From Arenicellales bacterium (GTDB lineage Bacteria > Pseudomonadota > Gammaproteobacteria > BMS3Bbin11), in contig JARFQE010000137.1 in assembly GCA_029287915.1 (NCBI GenBank), forward strand, positions 1-33,378: 33,378 bases of DNA, read 5' to 3'. This document shows positions 1 to 7,751 of this stretch, piece after piece. Under the pieces are notes generated by a model, which saw only the letters and a list, made by a program, of their open reading frames with translations, was not told the origin of the DNA and did no database searches. The translations under genes were made by a program, and so were the position numbers. How positions within the stretch are numbered: position 1 is the first letter of the stretch; every line of letters begins with the position of its first letter.

Positions 1-7
1 AATAATA

Positions 8-25
8 GGGGACAGACCACGTTTT
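8..25 (+). repeat. Dispersed repeat, GGGGACAGACCACG core
   Basis: GGGGACAGACCACG followed by a T-rich end. The same 14-base core recurs at 6882-6895. Such short elements resemble REP-type sequences mobilised by REP-associated tyrosine transposases in gammaproteobacteria; that link is inference because no transposase gene is in the window. Confidence 0.6.
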
Positions 26-54
26 ACGATATCGAGATACAGCAATAGAATTAT

Positions 55-110
55 ATGGGGTCAGAGGGCAATTGTTGCTAATATCTGAGAATATTGTTCT
101 CTGACCCCAT
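55..110. repeat. REP-like hairpin upstream of the first gene
   Basis: ATGGGGTCAGAG (55-66) and its perfect reverse complement CTCTGACCCCAT (99-110) face each other. Pairing continues inward for six more positions, two of them G-T wobbles, leaving a loop of about 20 bases. It carries the GGGGTCAGAG core shared with other gaps in this window and ends 22 bases before the GGAGGT ribosome-binding site of the first gene, so it could affect transcript stability or act as a terminator for upstream transcription. Confidence 0.75.
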
Positions 111-142
111 TATTCATGACCCCACTATTTACGGAGGTCGAT

Positions 143-1270
143 ATGATGCGTAATTTTTCCATTCTGCTGCTCGCGCTGATGCTGCCGGCTACGGGCTTAT
201 CCAGCGGGCCCGATGCTCAAACCGAAAAACTCATTCAGGATCTTGGACTTCGTGAGAGTAGTCAGCCAGCTCGTGAGTCGGCGCGCTGGAAAAAGCCCGA
301 ACGCATCGTGGTGCTGCTCGACGAACGTCGCAAGAAAACCCGCCCCGATGCGATCGCCTGGCTCAAGGAAGTGGCCGATGGTGCGGAGCTGATCGAGGCG
401 GAGTCCCACGGTGATGCCGCGTTTCTGCTGGATGAAGCAGATGTGTACCTGGGCATCTGCAATGATCTCATTCTCGATAGCAGCGATTCGATACGCTGGA
501 TGCAGAACTACACCGCCGGCGTTGACCGGTGTGTGAAGTCGCCCTTAATCAGCGAGCGTGATTTCTTGTTGACCAATATGCAACGCATCTACGGTCCAGC
601 CATTGCCGAGCACGTCATCGCCATGACCTACATGCTCTCGCGCAAACTGCATGTGTTTCACGATCGGCAACGGGAACGCAAATGGGACCGAATGGCGGTC
701 AAACGGACATCGATGTGGGAGCTGCAGGGGCGCACCATGCTGGTGGTCGGACTTGGCGGCATCGGTACCGAGGTAGCAAAACGTGCGCATGGGCTTGGCA
801 TGCGCGTCATCGCGACGCGCAACTCCTCTCGCAAGGGTCCGAAGTACGTCGACTATGTCGGACTGTCAGACGAACTGCACAAGCTGGCGGCGGAGGCGGA
901 TGTGGTGGTCAACAGCACGCCCTTGACACCAGCGACGACGGGAATGTTCGACAGGAAATTCTTTGCGGCCATTAAGCCTGGCGCTTATTTCATCAATGTG
1001 GGACGTGGCAAGAGCGTGGTGACCGGTGATCTCGTCGAGGCGCTGAATTCCGGCACGATTGGCGGGGCGGGCCTGGATGTGCAGGATCCGGAACCGCTGC
1101 CGCTGGACCATCCGCTGTGGACAGCAAGGAATGTCATCATTACACCGCATATCAGTGCCAGTTCAGATGAGCAGATGAAACGCTTCTGGTTGCTGGTCCG
1201 CGAGAACCTGAGACGTTATGTCAATGGCGAACGCATGCTGAATGTGGTCGACATCAAGCGCGGTTACTGA
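143..1270 (+). CDS. D-isomer-specific 2-hydroxyacid dehydrogenase with N-terminal export signal
   Basis: NAD(P)-dependent oxidoreductase of the D-2-hydroxyacid dehydrogenase family (375 residues), expected to interconvert a 2-oxoacid and a D-2-hydroxyacid. The Rossmann motif GLGGIGTEVAKRA sits mid-protein. The catalytic Arg is in NVGRGKSV, the Glu in the DPEPLP segment and the His in TPHIS. I chose ATG at 143 over ATG at 116 because GGAGGT (133-138) lies just before it and the protein then opens with a hydrophobic signal-like segment (RNFSILLLALMLPATGLSSG). An ATG directly after it at 146 is equally possible. A signal on an NAD-dependent enzyme is odd, since the cofactor is cytoplasmic; the segment could instead be an uncleaved anchor. 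The substrate cannot be told from sequence. A repeat hairpin lies immediately upstream and another immediately downstream. Confidence 0.88.
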   Translation: MMRNFSILLLALMLPATGLSSGPDAQTEKLIQDLGLRESSQPARESARWKKPERIVVLLDERRKKTRPDAIAWLKEVADGAELIEAESHGDAAFLLDEADVYLGICNDLILDSSDSIRWMQNYTAGVDRCVKSPLISERDFLLTNMQRIYGPAIAEHVIAMTYMLSRKLHVFHDRQRERKWDRMAVKRTSMWELQGRTMLVVGLGGIGTEVAKRAHGLGMRVIATRNSSRKGPKYVDYVGLSDELHKLAAEADVVVNSTPLTPATTGMFDRKFFAAIKPGAYFINVGRGKSVVTGDLVEALNSGTIGGAGLDVQDPEPLPLDHPLWTARNVIITPHISASSDEQMKRFWLLVRENLRRYVNGERMLNVVDIKRGY

Positions 1271-1285
1271 GGAAATAGACTATAC

Positions 1286-1360
1286 GATCAAGGGGTCAGA
1301 CTACATTGATTCGCTGATGCAAGTGAATTAATGCTTCAATCGAGTCTGGCCCCATTGATG
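1286..1360. repeat. REP-like inverted repeat overlapping a gene end
   Basis: ATCAAGGGGTCAGACT (1287-1302) faces AGTCTGGCCCCATTGAT (1343-1359), a near-perfect inverted repeat with about 40 bases between the arms. It sits between the plus-strand dehydrogenase and the minus-strand hydrolase. Its right arm encodes the last residues and lies next to the stop codon of the hydrolase. Confidence 0.75.
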
Positions 1361-2181
1361 TTGAATAAGTGATTCATTACTAATCCCATACGTTGATTAT
1401 GGATGACAACACTGCGGTCCATAAAGGGGTGTGCGTAATTCTTGCCGTGTACTGTTTTTGCTCCCCTGGCATGCGAAGACTCGCGTAATTTCGAAGTCAT
1501 GCGCTCACCTAATACGCTATCTTTCTGGCCTGTTATTACCAGCAGTTTACTGGCGTCCTGGGGAAGGTTGACTAATGGATCTATCCGTTCTGGACAACCA
1601 TAGTCTGAAAGTATACTTGGGCTAGAGTCTATTACTGCTGCATCATATTCAACCCCTGAACCTATAACATTTAGAATCACAGCGCCGCCAATAGAAATAC
1701 CATAAAGCAGCTTTCTCTGGTAGCGCTGATTCAGTGACATCGCTATTTCTTTATAGTCTTCAATAATTGCGTTTATTCGTCTTTTCCCGTCAGAGTTTCC
1801 ATAGCCTCTGTAGTCAAATATATAAACATCATAATGTTTTTCAGCGAACCCTCGTAGAGAGCCGATTATCTGATCAGAAATCATGGCGTTTCCCAGGGCC
1901 ATTAATACATATCCTTTTGCGGGTATTTGCTTTTCAGCACCATCATTAGACAGGTATTTATAACCGCGAAGGGTTTTGCCATCAGAAGTCTGGTATTCGA
2001 CTGGCTCAACAAATTTCAAGTGCGAAACTCTGTTTATATCAGGAGCTGGCACTACAGAACTCCACAACCAGAACATGAAAGGCTCTATAATAATGCCGCA
2101 AACTGCATCTTCCCTGTCATTTGCAGATGCCCCTGGAGCAATTGATAAGCCGAGAAGTATTGCTATGAAATATTTAGTCAT
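1336..2181 (-). CDS. Exported alpha/beta hydrolase (S33/Bem46-like)
   Basis: Serine hydrolase of the alpha/beta fold, 281 residues. It starts with a signal peptide (about residues 1-20, ending PGASA). The nucleophile elbow is GISIGG, the oxyanion region is near DYRGYGNSDG, the acid is probably the Asp in GQKDS and the base is the His in YAHPF. This pattern fits Bem46/ABHD13-type hydrolases acting on esters or amides in the periplasm; the substrate is unknown. Base composition is more AT-rich than the preceding gene, which may mean separate acquisition. The final residues (NINGARLD) and the stop are encoded by a repeat arm, so the original C-terminus may have been replaced. No strong ribosome-binding site precedes the ATG. 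Confidence 0.8.
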   Translation of the reverse strand: MTKYFIAILLGLSIAPGASANDREDAVCGIIIEPFMFWLWSSVVPAPDINRVSHLKFVEPVEYQTSDGKTLRGYKYLSNDGAEKQIPAKGYVLMALGNAMISDQIIGSLRGFAEKHYDVYIFDYRGYGNSDGKRRINAIIEDYKEIAMSLNQRYQRKLLYGISIGGAVILNVIGSGVEYDAAVIDSSPSILSDYGCPERIDPLVNLPQDASKLLVITGQKDSVLGERMTSKLRESSHARGAKTVHGKNYAHPFMDRSVVIHNQRMGLVMNHLFNINGARLD

Positions 2182-2222
2182 TTACTCATTCTCGCTACCC
2201 TTAGGTAGAAATTTGAAATAAA

Positions 2223-2246
2223 CCAAGGGGTCAGAGTACTTGATCT
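2223..2246. repeat. Single REP-like half unit
   Basis: CCAAGGGGTCAGAGTACTTG followed by ATCT. It matches the GGGGTCAGAG core and the ACTTGAT end seen at 6941-7001 and 18292-18315. It lies in the short gap between two minus-strand genes, just past the stop of the beta-hydroxyacid dehydrogenase and upstream of the hydrolase start. Confidence 0.65.
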
Positions 2247-2257
2247 CTTGAAAACGC

Positions 2258-3121
2258 TTAACTCTCCGGACAGATCTGCTGGTAAATCGATGAATAGTCC
2301 ATCAGGTCCATGCCGTTTTCAACAGTCATGCTGGTGATTCTTTCGATGCCTTCCAGTGCATCCGTGTTCAGGCCGGCGGCTTTTGCATCATCGATAAACA
2401 GCCGGATGTCCTTCAGCAGGTGCCGGGTTGAGAAGTTCGCCGTGCCGAAGTCCCGCTCCAGGTATTTCTGCAGCTTCTTGTCGTAGGTTTTTGCATACAG
2501 TGCACTGTCACGCACGGTATCCATAAATACATCAGCGTCGACACCATTTTTCATCGCATAACCCAGACTCAGAGAAAAGCCGGCGGTCAGGGCTGCGATC
2601 AACTGGTTCATTGACAGCTTGAGCGCAGCGGCCGAACCCGTTTCACCAATGTAACGGGGTGCAGTGCCCAGTACCTGCAGGGTAGGCAGAACTTTTTCAA
2701 ACAGGTCTTTCGATCCGCCTGCCATGATGATCAGTGTTCCAGTCTTTGCCTCGGGTATGCTGCCGAGAACCGGGGCTTCCAGGTAGCTGCCGCCGCATGA
2801 TGATATCGTTTCGCCTATGTCCTTTGACTGTGATGGTGAAATGGTCGCCATCTGCAAAATGTATTTACCCTGCAGGTCTTTTTCTGTGTCGAGCTGCAGC
2901 AGACTGTTAATAGCGGCCGCGTCGCTGACCATCAGGATAATAGTACTCGATAAACGGACCAGTTCATCAGCTGTTGAGCAAACGACAACGCCGCTTTCAG
3001 CCAGCTCTTTTATGTTGTCCCGGGTGCGGTTGAACACCCTGACGGTAAACCCCTGCGACAGGAATCGCTCGACAAACGCATGCCCCATCAGGCCTGTACC
3101 TATGATACCTATATCCACCAT
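2258..3121 (-). CDS. NAD(P)-dependent beta-hydroxyacid dehydrogenase (3-HIBADH/GLYR1 family)
   Basis: Cytoplasmic reductase/dehydrogenase of the 3-hydroxyisobutyrate dehydrogenase superfamily, 287 residues as called. The dinucleotide-binding motif IGIIGTGLMGHAF is at the very N-terminus, the substrate loop is EAPVLGSIPEAKTGT and the catalytic Lys lies in ALKLSMNQLIAA. The loop resembles that of glyoxylate/succinic semialdehyde reductases more than classic 3-hydroxyisobutyrate dehydrogenase, but the substrate stays open. The ATG at 3121 is preferred over a TTG at 3142 because it places the Rossmann motif at the usual distance from the N-terminus and has CAGGG upstream. It is followed by a repeat and then the alpha/beta hydrolase on the same strand; joint transcription is possible but not shown. 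Confidence 0.88.
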   Translation of the reverse strand: MVDIGIIGTGLMGHAFVERFLSQGFTVRVFNRTRDNIKELAESGVVVCSTADELVRLSSTIILMVSDAAAINSLLQLDTEKDLQGKYILQMATISPSQSKDIGETISSCGGSYLEAPVLGSIPEAKTGTLIIMAGGSKDLFEKVLPTLQVLGTAPRYIGETGSAAALKLSMNQLIAALTAGFSLSLGYAMKNGVDADVFMDTVRDSALYAKTYDKKLQKYLERDFGTANFSTRHLLKDIRLFIDDAKAAGLNTDALEGIERITSMTVENGMDLMDYSSIYQQICPES

Positions 3122-3207
3122 GACCCTGAGTTGAAAATTCAAAAGTCGCTATTGTAATTGATTTTCAAACCTGCAGACATTGCCCGCCAAATAAACAGCG
3201 CATGATT

Positions 3208-3234
3208 AAATACCAGGAGCAGATCCTGGTATTT
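3208..3234. repeat. Perfect 11-bp hairpin in the divergent gap
   Basis: AAATACCAGGA (3208-3218) and TCCTGGTATTT (3224-3234) are perfect reverse complements with a 5-base loop. It lies upstream of both divergent genes, so it is not an obvious terminator for either. It could be an operator or a leader structure. A weak repeat-like stretch (GGGGCAGACTCAACTTG) follows at about 3255-3271. The rest of the 3122-3446 gap shows no gene. Confidence 0.6.
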
Positions 3235-3446
3235 CTGGATTTGAACCGGTGACAGGGGCAGACTCAACTTGTTATGAATTTTATTCTGTCGGCATACAAC
3301 CCCACACACTGGCTGTTTTATCAGCTGTCTGTTTTAAGTACTTTTGCATTGGTGCATGACGCACATGAATAGCAGGCGAAATCGAAACCTGAAAGATTAA
3401 GGCGATGGAGCTTAATACTGACCAGCAGCCCTTTGGGGGATGAATA

Positions 3447-3842
3447 ATGAGCGAAAGCATTGAAGTAAACAGTGATACCAGTAAGGTGTGGGAAAACCAT
3501 GTCTCTGTTCCGGACACGCCAGCGGGTTTTACCGTAAGAACCACTTACCCGACTAATCCGGACGGGGCTGAAGTGATGCTGGAACGCTGGCAAGCCGGCT
3601 CGGCGGAACCGCCGCATTCACACCCCGGTGACGATATGACGGTGGTAGTCGAAGGCAAAATGGCGATACAGTTTTATACCCGGTCAGGGCATGGACTGGT
3701 TGCTGATGGCGATGCAGTCATTCTTAACAGCGGCGATACCGGTTATGTGCAGGCAGGCCGGATCCATGACGCAAAGTACCTGCAAGATTGCAAACTGGTT
3801 TACGTTCATGACCGGGCTTTCGGCTTTACTAAGGAAGAATAA
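3447..3842 (+). CDS. Small single-domain cupin protein
   Basis: 131-residue cupin. The first metal-binding motif is in PPHSHPGDDMTVVVEGKM (two His and a downstream Glu), the second in GDTGYVQAGRIHDAKYL with its His. Such proteins bind a metal ion in a beta-barrel and may be enzymes or small-molecule sensors; no specific function can be assigned. ATG at 3447 has GGGGGA six bases upstream. No signal peptide is visible, so it should be cytoplasmic. It is followed 98 bp later by the META/SH3 protein on the same strand but with no clear operon link. Confidence 0.8.
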   Translation: MSESIEVNSDTSKVWENHVSVPDTPAGFTVRTTYPTNPDGAEVMLERWQAGSAEPPHSHPGDDMTVVVEGKMAIQFYTRSGHGLVADGDAVILNSGDTGYVQAGRIHDAKYLQDCKLVYVHDRAFGFTKEE

Positions 3843-3940
3843 TACAGGATTAATGTAGTCTTAAAAGGCAGCAGCAATGATAATATTCATCGTTAACTGT
3901 TGCGGTTTTCTTTAATGTTTTTTATCAAGAGAGTGAGCAA

Positions 3941-5044
3941 ATGTTTCAAAATCATTGGTCTGCTAAGACGTTGTTTTGTGTATCGATGCTATGGTCCACA
4001 GTATTACTGGCTGGTTCCGATGTGGTTACTGACACCACGCCGCAACCCAGCGCGACGATGCCGGATAATCCGCTTGCAGAAACAGAATGGCGCCTGGTCG
4101 AGTTTCAGTCTATGGATGATGCAACCGGGACAGTACGCCCGCACGACTCTTCGCTGTACACCATGCGCCTGAACAGTGATGGTACGGTCAATATGCGCCT
4201 CAACTGCAACCGAGCCACTGGCAACTGGTCGATCGAACCCGCTGCAAATACTGACAGTGGCCGCTTTAGCTTCGGGCTGCTTGCAATGACACGTGCGCTT
4301 TGCCCACCGCCGAGCATGGATGAGAGTATCGCGGCGCAGTCTCAGTACATCCGTTCATACCTGCTGAAGGATGGCTGGCTGTACCTGAGCCTAATGGCAG
4401 ATGGCGGAATCTATGTGTGGGAGCCGTTAAACGCAAAATCTTACGTGGCAGACATTCCTGCAGCACCTGATGATGGAGGGCCGCGTAACTGGGAAGTGGT
4501 GGGTGTCTCGCATGTGCTTAATCTTCGTGAGCAGCCATCCACCACGGCCAGGGTGGTCACCAGCTATGCGCCCGGTACCATACTTGATAACCTCGGCTGC
4601 CAGCGCAGCGGCGAACAGATCTGGTGCGATGTGCAGCAGTTGGATGGCGGCCCGCGTGGTTTTGTAGCGGCAGCGTTTTTGAAGCCAGCTGTTTCACCCG
4701 ATGGCAGTGTTGCAACCGGCACCGACGATTCGGCGCTGCGTGCTGGTCAGGGCAAATTCGATGCGAGCGGTAAAATTCCCTGTGCGCAGTCTGGTGGGCA
4801 GCCGATGGTGCAGTGTGAATTCGGCGTCGCCCGTGCCGGTGGAGGATATGCCACGGTCGTGATCAAGACGCCTGATGGCCGCAGCCGTGCGATATACTTT
4901 CGCATGGGTAAGCCGATCGGTGCCGATACCAGCCAGGCAGATGGTTATGCAGAATTCTCTGCTAGCAAGGAAAACGACCTGCACCTGATCCGTGTAGGCA
5001 AAGAACGCTACGAGATCCCGGATGCTGTTGTGTTCGGTGGCTGA
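3941..5044 (+). CDS. META domain + SH3 domain envelope protein
   Basis: 367-residue exported protein with three parts. After an N-terminal signal-like segment (residues 1-25) comes a META/HslJ-like domain (about 45-160): TEWRLVEF at its start, the LNCNRATGNW turn, then LLAMTRALCPPPSMDE. A bacterial SH3-type domain follows (about 180-245; HVLNLREQPSTTARV and GFVAAAFLKP). The C-terminal part (about 265-367) carries two Cys (KIPCAQSGGQPMVQCEFGVA) and ends in YEIPDAVVFGG, a module I associate with uncharacterised proteobacterial envelope proteins. META domains are linked to outer-membrane stability and stress tolerance, and SH3b domains to cell-wall binding. A role in envelope maintenance is inference. 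The start has only a weak GAG-type ribosome-binding site. Confidence 0.8.
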   Translation: MFQNHWSAKTLFCVSMLWSTVLLAGSDVVTDTTPQPSATMPDNPLAETEWRLVEFQSMDDATGTVRPHDSSLYTMRLNSDGTVNMRLNCNRATGNWSIEPAANTDSGRFSFGLLAMTRALCPPPSMDESIAAQSQYIRSYLLKDGWLYLSLMADGGIYVWEPLNAKSYVADIPAAPDDGGPRNWEVVGVSHVLNLREQPSTTARVVTSYAPGTILDNLGCQRSGEQIWCDVQQLDGGPRGFVAAAFLKPAVSPDGSVATGTDDSALRAGQGKFDASGKIPCAQSGGQPMVQCEFGVARAGGGYATVVIKTPDGRSRAIYFRMGKPIGADTSQADGYAEFSASKENDLHLIRVGKERYEIPDAVVFGG

Positions 5045-5068
5045 GCTCTAACTGTTCACGGATTGACC

Positions 5069-5350
5069 ATGCAGTTCCTCGCTTCATTATTCGTCGCTAA
5101 ACCACAAATCATTGGACTGGTGGCTTTAGCCTTTGTCGCGGGATACCTGGCGCTGCGCTTTATGGCGCCAGGCATTGCCCGGCGCCCCGCTTCTCTGCTC
5201 ATTGCCTCGACTGCGTGGGGGGTTTATGCCGCATGGGAGTGGCTGGTTCTGATCAAGACGCCGGAAGCGAATATTCGGGTCGACCTGCTGCTATTGTGGC
5301 CGGTGCTGGCTATTCTCACGGTATGGGCGCTGTACAGGGCATTCCGATAG
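5069..5350 (+). CDS. Small membrane protein, three predicted TM segments
   Basis: 93 residues from ATG at 5069; a TTG at 5063 is in frame but less likely. Hydrophobic stretches at about residues 10-30, 38-58 and 70-90 suggest three membrane spans, with a positively charged loop (FMAPGIARRP) after the first. It lies 24 bp after the META/SH3 gene on the same strand, so co-transcription is likely. I do not recognise a specific family; small membrane proteins of this shape are common in proteobacteria. Confidence 0.7.
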   Translation: MQFLASLFVAKPQIIGLVALAFVAGYLALRFMAPGIARRPASLLIASTAWGVYAAWEWLVLIKTPEANIRVDLLLLWPVLAILTVWALYRAFR

Positions 5351-5482
5351 CGGTGCTTTGCTGAACACCGTGATGCAGGCACGTCAATAAGCCAATGCTG
5401 GGGCCGATCCTTTTTTTTCAGGATGCACAGGGTTGATGTCCTGTCATGGGCTACTTTGCAGGGTTTTTTTCCTCAATTTTAT

Positions 5483-5524
5483 GGGGTTGGAGTGATTAAA
5501 ATTAAATCACTCCGCCCCCTTTTT
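5483..5524 (+). terminator. Probable terminator hairpin
   Basis: GGAGTGATT (5489-5497) pairs with AATCACTCC (5505-5513); outer GGGG (5483-5486) and CCCC (5515-5518) extend the stem with a small bulge. Five T follow. It is placed to end transcripts from the META/SH3 and membrane-protein genes. The arms also resemble the window's GGGG...TGATT repeat family, so it may be a repeat serving as a terminator. The rest of the 5351-5650 gap has no gene I can support. Confidence 0.65.
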
Positions 5525-5650
5525 GCTAAGCCGCTTCGAATATTAGAGCTAATTACTCTCTGATCCTGTTTATTCTCCAAACATACAATCGTATCAAATG
5601 TCTCAACAATCACATTAAGCGGAATTGCAAAACGCGAGCCGTTTAAGTTC

Positions 5651-6052
5651 ATGTTGAGCTTTAGTTCTGCATGTGTGCAAAATTGCTGCGCCGATTGTTT
5701 TGTTGGATTGACGAACCGTATTCGTCAGGCATTTGAGTTACAGCTTACGCTTCCTGTTGCTGCAGGATGCCTCACAGCTGATTTTGCAGATATGGCGCTT
5801 GCCCATTTCGATTATACGGCTGCGGCACTCCTTGACGAACCAGGCAGGCACCACGAAATACTCTATGTCCCTGCAGTCGATGAAGGCTACGAATTAAAGC
5901 TCGGTAATGCTTTTGCTGTGCCCGATGCCATGAATCACAGGGAGGCGGTCGCGCACACTGGTTATGACAATGACCTTGAAGCGTATGCCTATTATTCTTT
6001 TGCGCCTAATATTTTGGCGATTCGTGTGCCTTGTATTCCTGGCCCTCTATAA
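5651..6052 (+). CDS. Doubtful hypothetical ORF
   Basis: Open frame of 133 codons from ATG at 5651. Its 3' end overlaps the end of the opposite-strand OmpA-family gene by about 47 bases. No ribosome-binding site, signal peptide or recognised motif is visible. The middle part is rich in acidic and aromatic residues (YVPAVDEGYELKLGNA), which looks fairly protein-like, while the first 20 residues are Cys-rich and unusual. No competing frame covers 5651-6005. It may be a diverged orphan gene, a gene remnant or a chance ORF. Confidence 0.25.
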   Translation: MLSFSSACVQNCCADCFVGLTNRIRQAFELQLTLPVAAGCLTADFADMALAHFDYTAAALLDEPGRHHEILYVPAVDEGYELKLGNAFAVPDAMNHREAVAHTGYDNDLEAYAYYSFAPNILAIRVPCIPGPL

Positions 6053-6692
6053 CCGGCTTGATGAAAATCTCCACCCTTCTGTTCAGCTGTCGTCCGGCCT
6101 CAGTTTCGTTTGTATCACGCGGTTCATACTCACCACGGCCCTCGGTATGCAGACGCACACGCGAGACCCCTTCATAGGCGAGGAAGCTGGCAACGCTTTC
6201 TGCTCGTTTCTCAGACAACAGCTGGTTGTATTCATAGGAGCCTGTGCTGTCGGTATGGCCGATGATGTGTACTACCGTGCGGTCGTACTTGTTGATCAGT
6301 GTGGCCAGCTTCTGCAGCGATGGTTTGAAAGCCGGCTTGATATTGTAACGGTCGAAGTCGAAAGAGACTTCACTGTCAACCGTCAGCTTTAGCGTGTCAT
6401 CCTTCAGACGTTCGATCTCCATCTGGTGGGCATCGCGCTCGGCCTTGAGCTCCTTCTCGAACTCGGCCTGCTGTTTGTCCATGTAGTGTCCGACACCGCC
6501 GCCAGCGATGGCACCGATCATGGCGCCGACATAGCGCCCGCTGTCGTGGTCAATTTGGTGGCCGATTACTGCACCCGCTACTGCACCAACCGCCGCACCG
6601 GTCTTCGCGCGTTTGTGAGGGTCGTCGGTTGCACAACCAGTTATGCTTAACGAGTAAGCTAACGCAATAACCGGTAGAATTGTTCTGTTCAT
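6006..6692 (-). CDS. OmpA-family peptidoglycan-binding lipoprotein (YiaD-like)
   Basis: 228-residue outer-membrane lipoprotein. The signal ends in a lipobox with the acylated Cys at residue 20 (SLSITGC). A glycine-zipper region follows (residues 31-70, TGAAVGAVAGAVIGHQ), then a charged helix (about 72-100). The OmpA C-terminal domain (about 105-215) has GHTDSTGSYEYN, the LSEKRAESV helix and LNRRVEI, residues that hold the diaminopimelate of peptidoglycan. The role is to tether outer membrane to cell wall. The gene stands alone on the minus strand, with a repeat-rich gap upstream. Confidence 0.92.
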   Translation of the reverse strand: MNRTILPVIALAYSLSITGCATDDPHKRAKTGAAVGAVAGAVIGHQIDHDSGRYVGAMIGAIAGGGVGHYMDKQQAEFEKELKAERDAHQMEIERLKDDTLKLTVDSEVSFDFDRYNIKPAFKPSLQKLATLINKYDRTVVHIIGHTDSTGSYEYNQLLSEKRAESVASFLAYEGVSRVRLHTEGRGEYEPRDTNETEAGRQLNRRVEIFIKPVIEGQEYKAHESPKY

Positions 6693-6857
6693 TTATGTAG
6701 CTCTCTGTTCAGGTATCCAACTTTATTTTGCTTTATGATTAGATTATATCAGCCTCAGCATGAACAGTTCCTTAACCAGATGGATGGTATGAACCAGCTT
6801 ACGAGTAAGACTTTCATTACTGTTGTGAATTTGATTGCTCGAATGATAAATATTGGG

Positions 6858-7001
6858 GGTCTGGATGACAACAGGACAACAGGGGACAGACCACGATTAG
6901 TGGTAATTTGCTAAGCCAGCTGTGGGTTGTAATAGATTAAAATCAAGGGGTCTGTAAAATCGAGGGGTCTGAGTACTCGAATGGAGTACTTGATTTTTTT
7001 T
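6858..7001. repeat. Cluster of REP-like elements
   Basis: This stretch holds four repeat pieces. GGTCTG (6858-6863) faces CAGACC (6887-6892). GGGGACAGACCACGATT (6882-6898) matches the element at 8-25. AATCAAGGGGTCTG is at 6941-6954. AATCGAGGGGTCTGAGTACT begins at 6958 and contains the hairpin AGTACTC (6972-6978) / GAGTACT (6984-6990), followed by TTGA and eight T, which is terminator-like. Together they fill most of the gap between the OmpA lipoprotein and the phosphatase; no gene is seen in 6693-7077. Confidence 0.75.
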
Positions 7002-7036
7002 CCTCTACCGATCGTGTGTTGATTTTCACTACGAAT

Positions 7037-7056
7037 CTGGCACCTAATAGTGCCAG
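7037..7056 (+). promoter_or_regulatory. Leader hairpin before the phosphatase gene
   Basis: CTGGCAC (7037-7043) and GTGCCAG (7050-7056) form a perfect 7-bp stem with a 6-base loop, ending 10 bases before the GGAG ribosome-binding site at 7067-7070. It could influence translation of the following gene; no regulator is identified. Confidence 0.45.
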
Positions 7057-7077
7057 GTATCCAGCTGGAGCTATGCA

Positions 7078-7701
7078 ATGAAAAACATGCTATTCAGACA
7101 TCTTGCAATCATTTCGCCATGGTACGCCCTGATCGGGTTACCTGTCGGGTTACTTGCGTTGCTGCTGATATTGATGCCGAACACGCTGCAAGCCAGTGAT
7201 CAGGCGCTCGTCGAACGCATGCAGTCAGGTGGTGCAGTGCTGATGATCCGCCATGCCGAGGCCCCCGGTACTGGCGATCCGCCCGGATTCAAGCTCGACG
7301 ACTGCAGCACGCAGCGCAACCTGAGTGCGGACGGCAGGCTGCAGGCAGCAGCGATAGGTGACTGGTTGCGGGCGCATGATGTCCGGCGCGCAAGGGTATA
7401 TTCCAGTCAGTGGTGCCGTTGTCTCGATACCGCGAGACTGATAGATGTTGGCGAGGTCATGCCGCTGCCGGCGCTGAATAATTTCTACACACGTCCACAG
7501 GACCGTGAGGCCAATCTTGCTGCACTATATGCATTCCTCGCCGAGCAGCCCACTGACGGCGAACTGCTGGTGCTGGTCACGCACCAGGTCACGATCAGTG
7601 CACTGACCGGTGAGTACACACCTTCCGGTCACGGCGCGTTGCTTGGCCTGGGCCAGGGCGGCAGGTTCACCCTGATCGGCGAGCTGGATTTCGAACCATG
7701 A
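7078..7701 (+). CDS. Histidine phosphatase family protein, membrane-anchored or exported
   Basis: 207 residues. A long hydrophobic N-terminal segment (about residues 15-40) acts as anchor or signal. The catalytic RHG-type motif is IRHAEAP (Arg58, His59). The second active-site Arg lies in SSQWCRCLDTA and the second His in VTHQVT, giving the set expected for branch-1 histidine phosphatases (SixA/GpmB-like), which transfer phosphate through a phosphohistidine. The phosphatase domain should lie on the periplasmic side. GGAG with 7-base spacing supports ATG at 7078. The substrate is unknown. Confidence 0.85.
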   Translation: MKNMLFRHLAIISPWYALIGLPVGLLALLLILMPNTLQASDQALVERMQSGGAVLMIRHAEAPGTGDPPGFKLDDCSTQRNLSADGRLQAAAIGDWLRAHDVRRARVYSSQWCRCLDTARLIDVGEVMPLPALNNFYTRPQDREANLAALYAFLAEQPTDGELLVLVTHQVTISALTGEYTPSGHGALLGLGQGGRFTLIGELDFEP

Positions 7702-7751
7702 ACGTTGCCTTCAAGTAGCTCGACTGCACGAACAGGAACATGGCAAGGAGG

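Noticed and set aside
5526-5650. Possible integron-type attC or other recombination site before the doubtful ORF
   Set aside because: Only loose AAGCCGCTT/AAGCGG similarity; no consistent core sites or integrase nearby.
5964-6392. 142-codon plus-strand frame
   Set aside because: Antisense to the conserved OmpA domain; no independent support.
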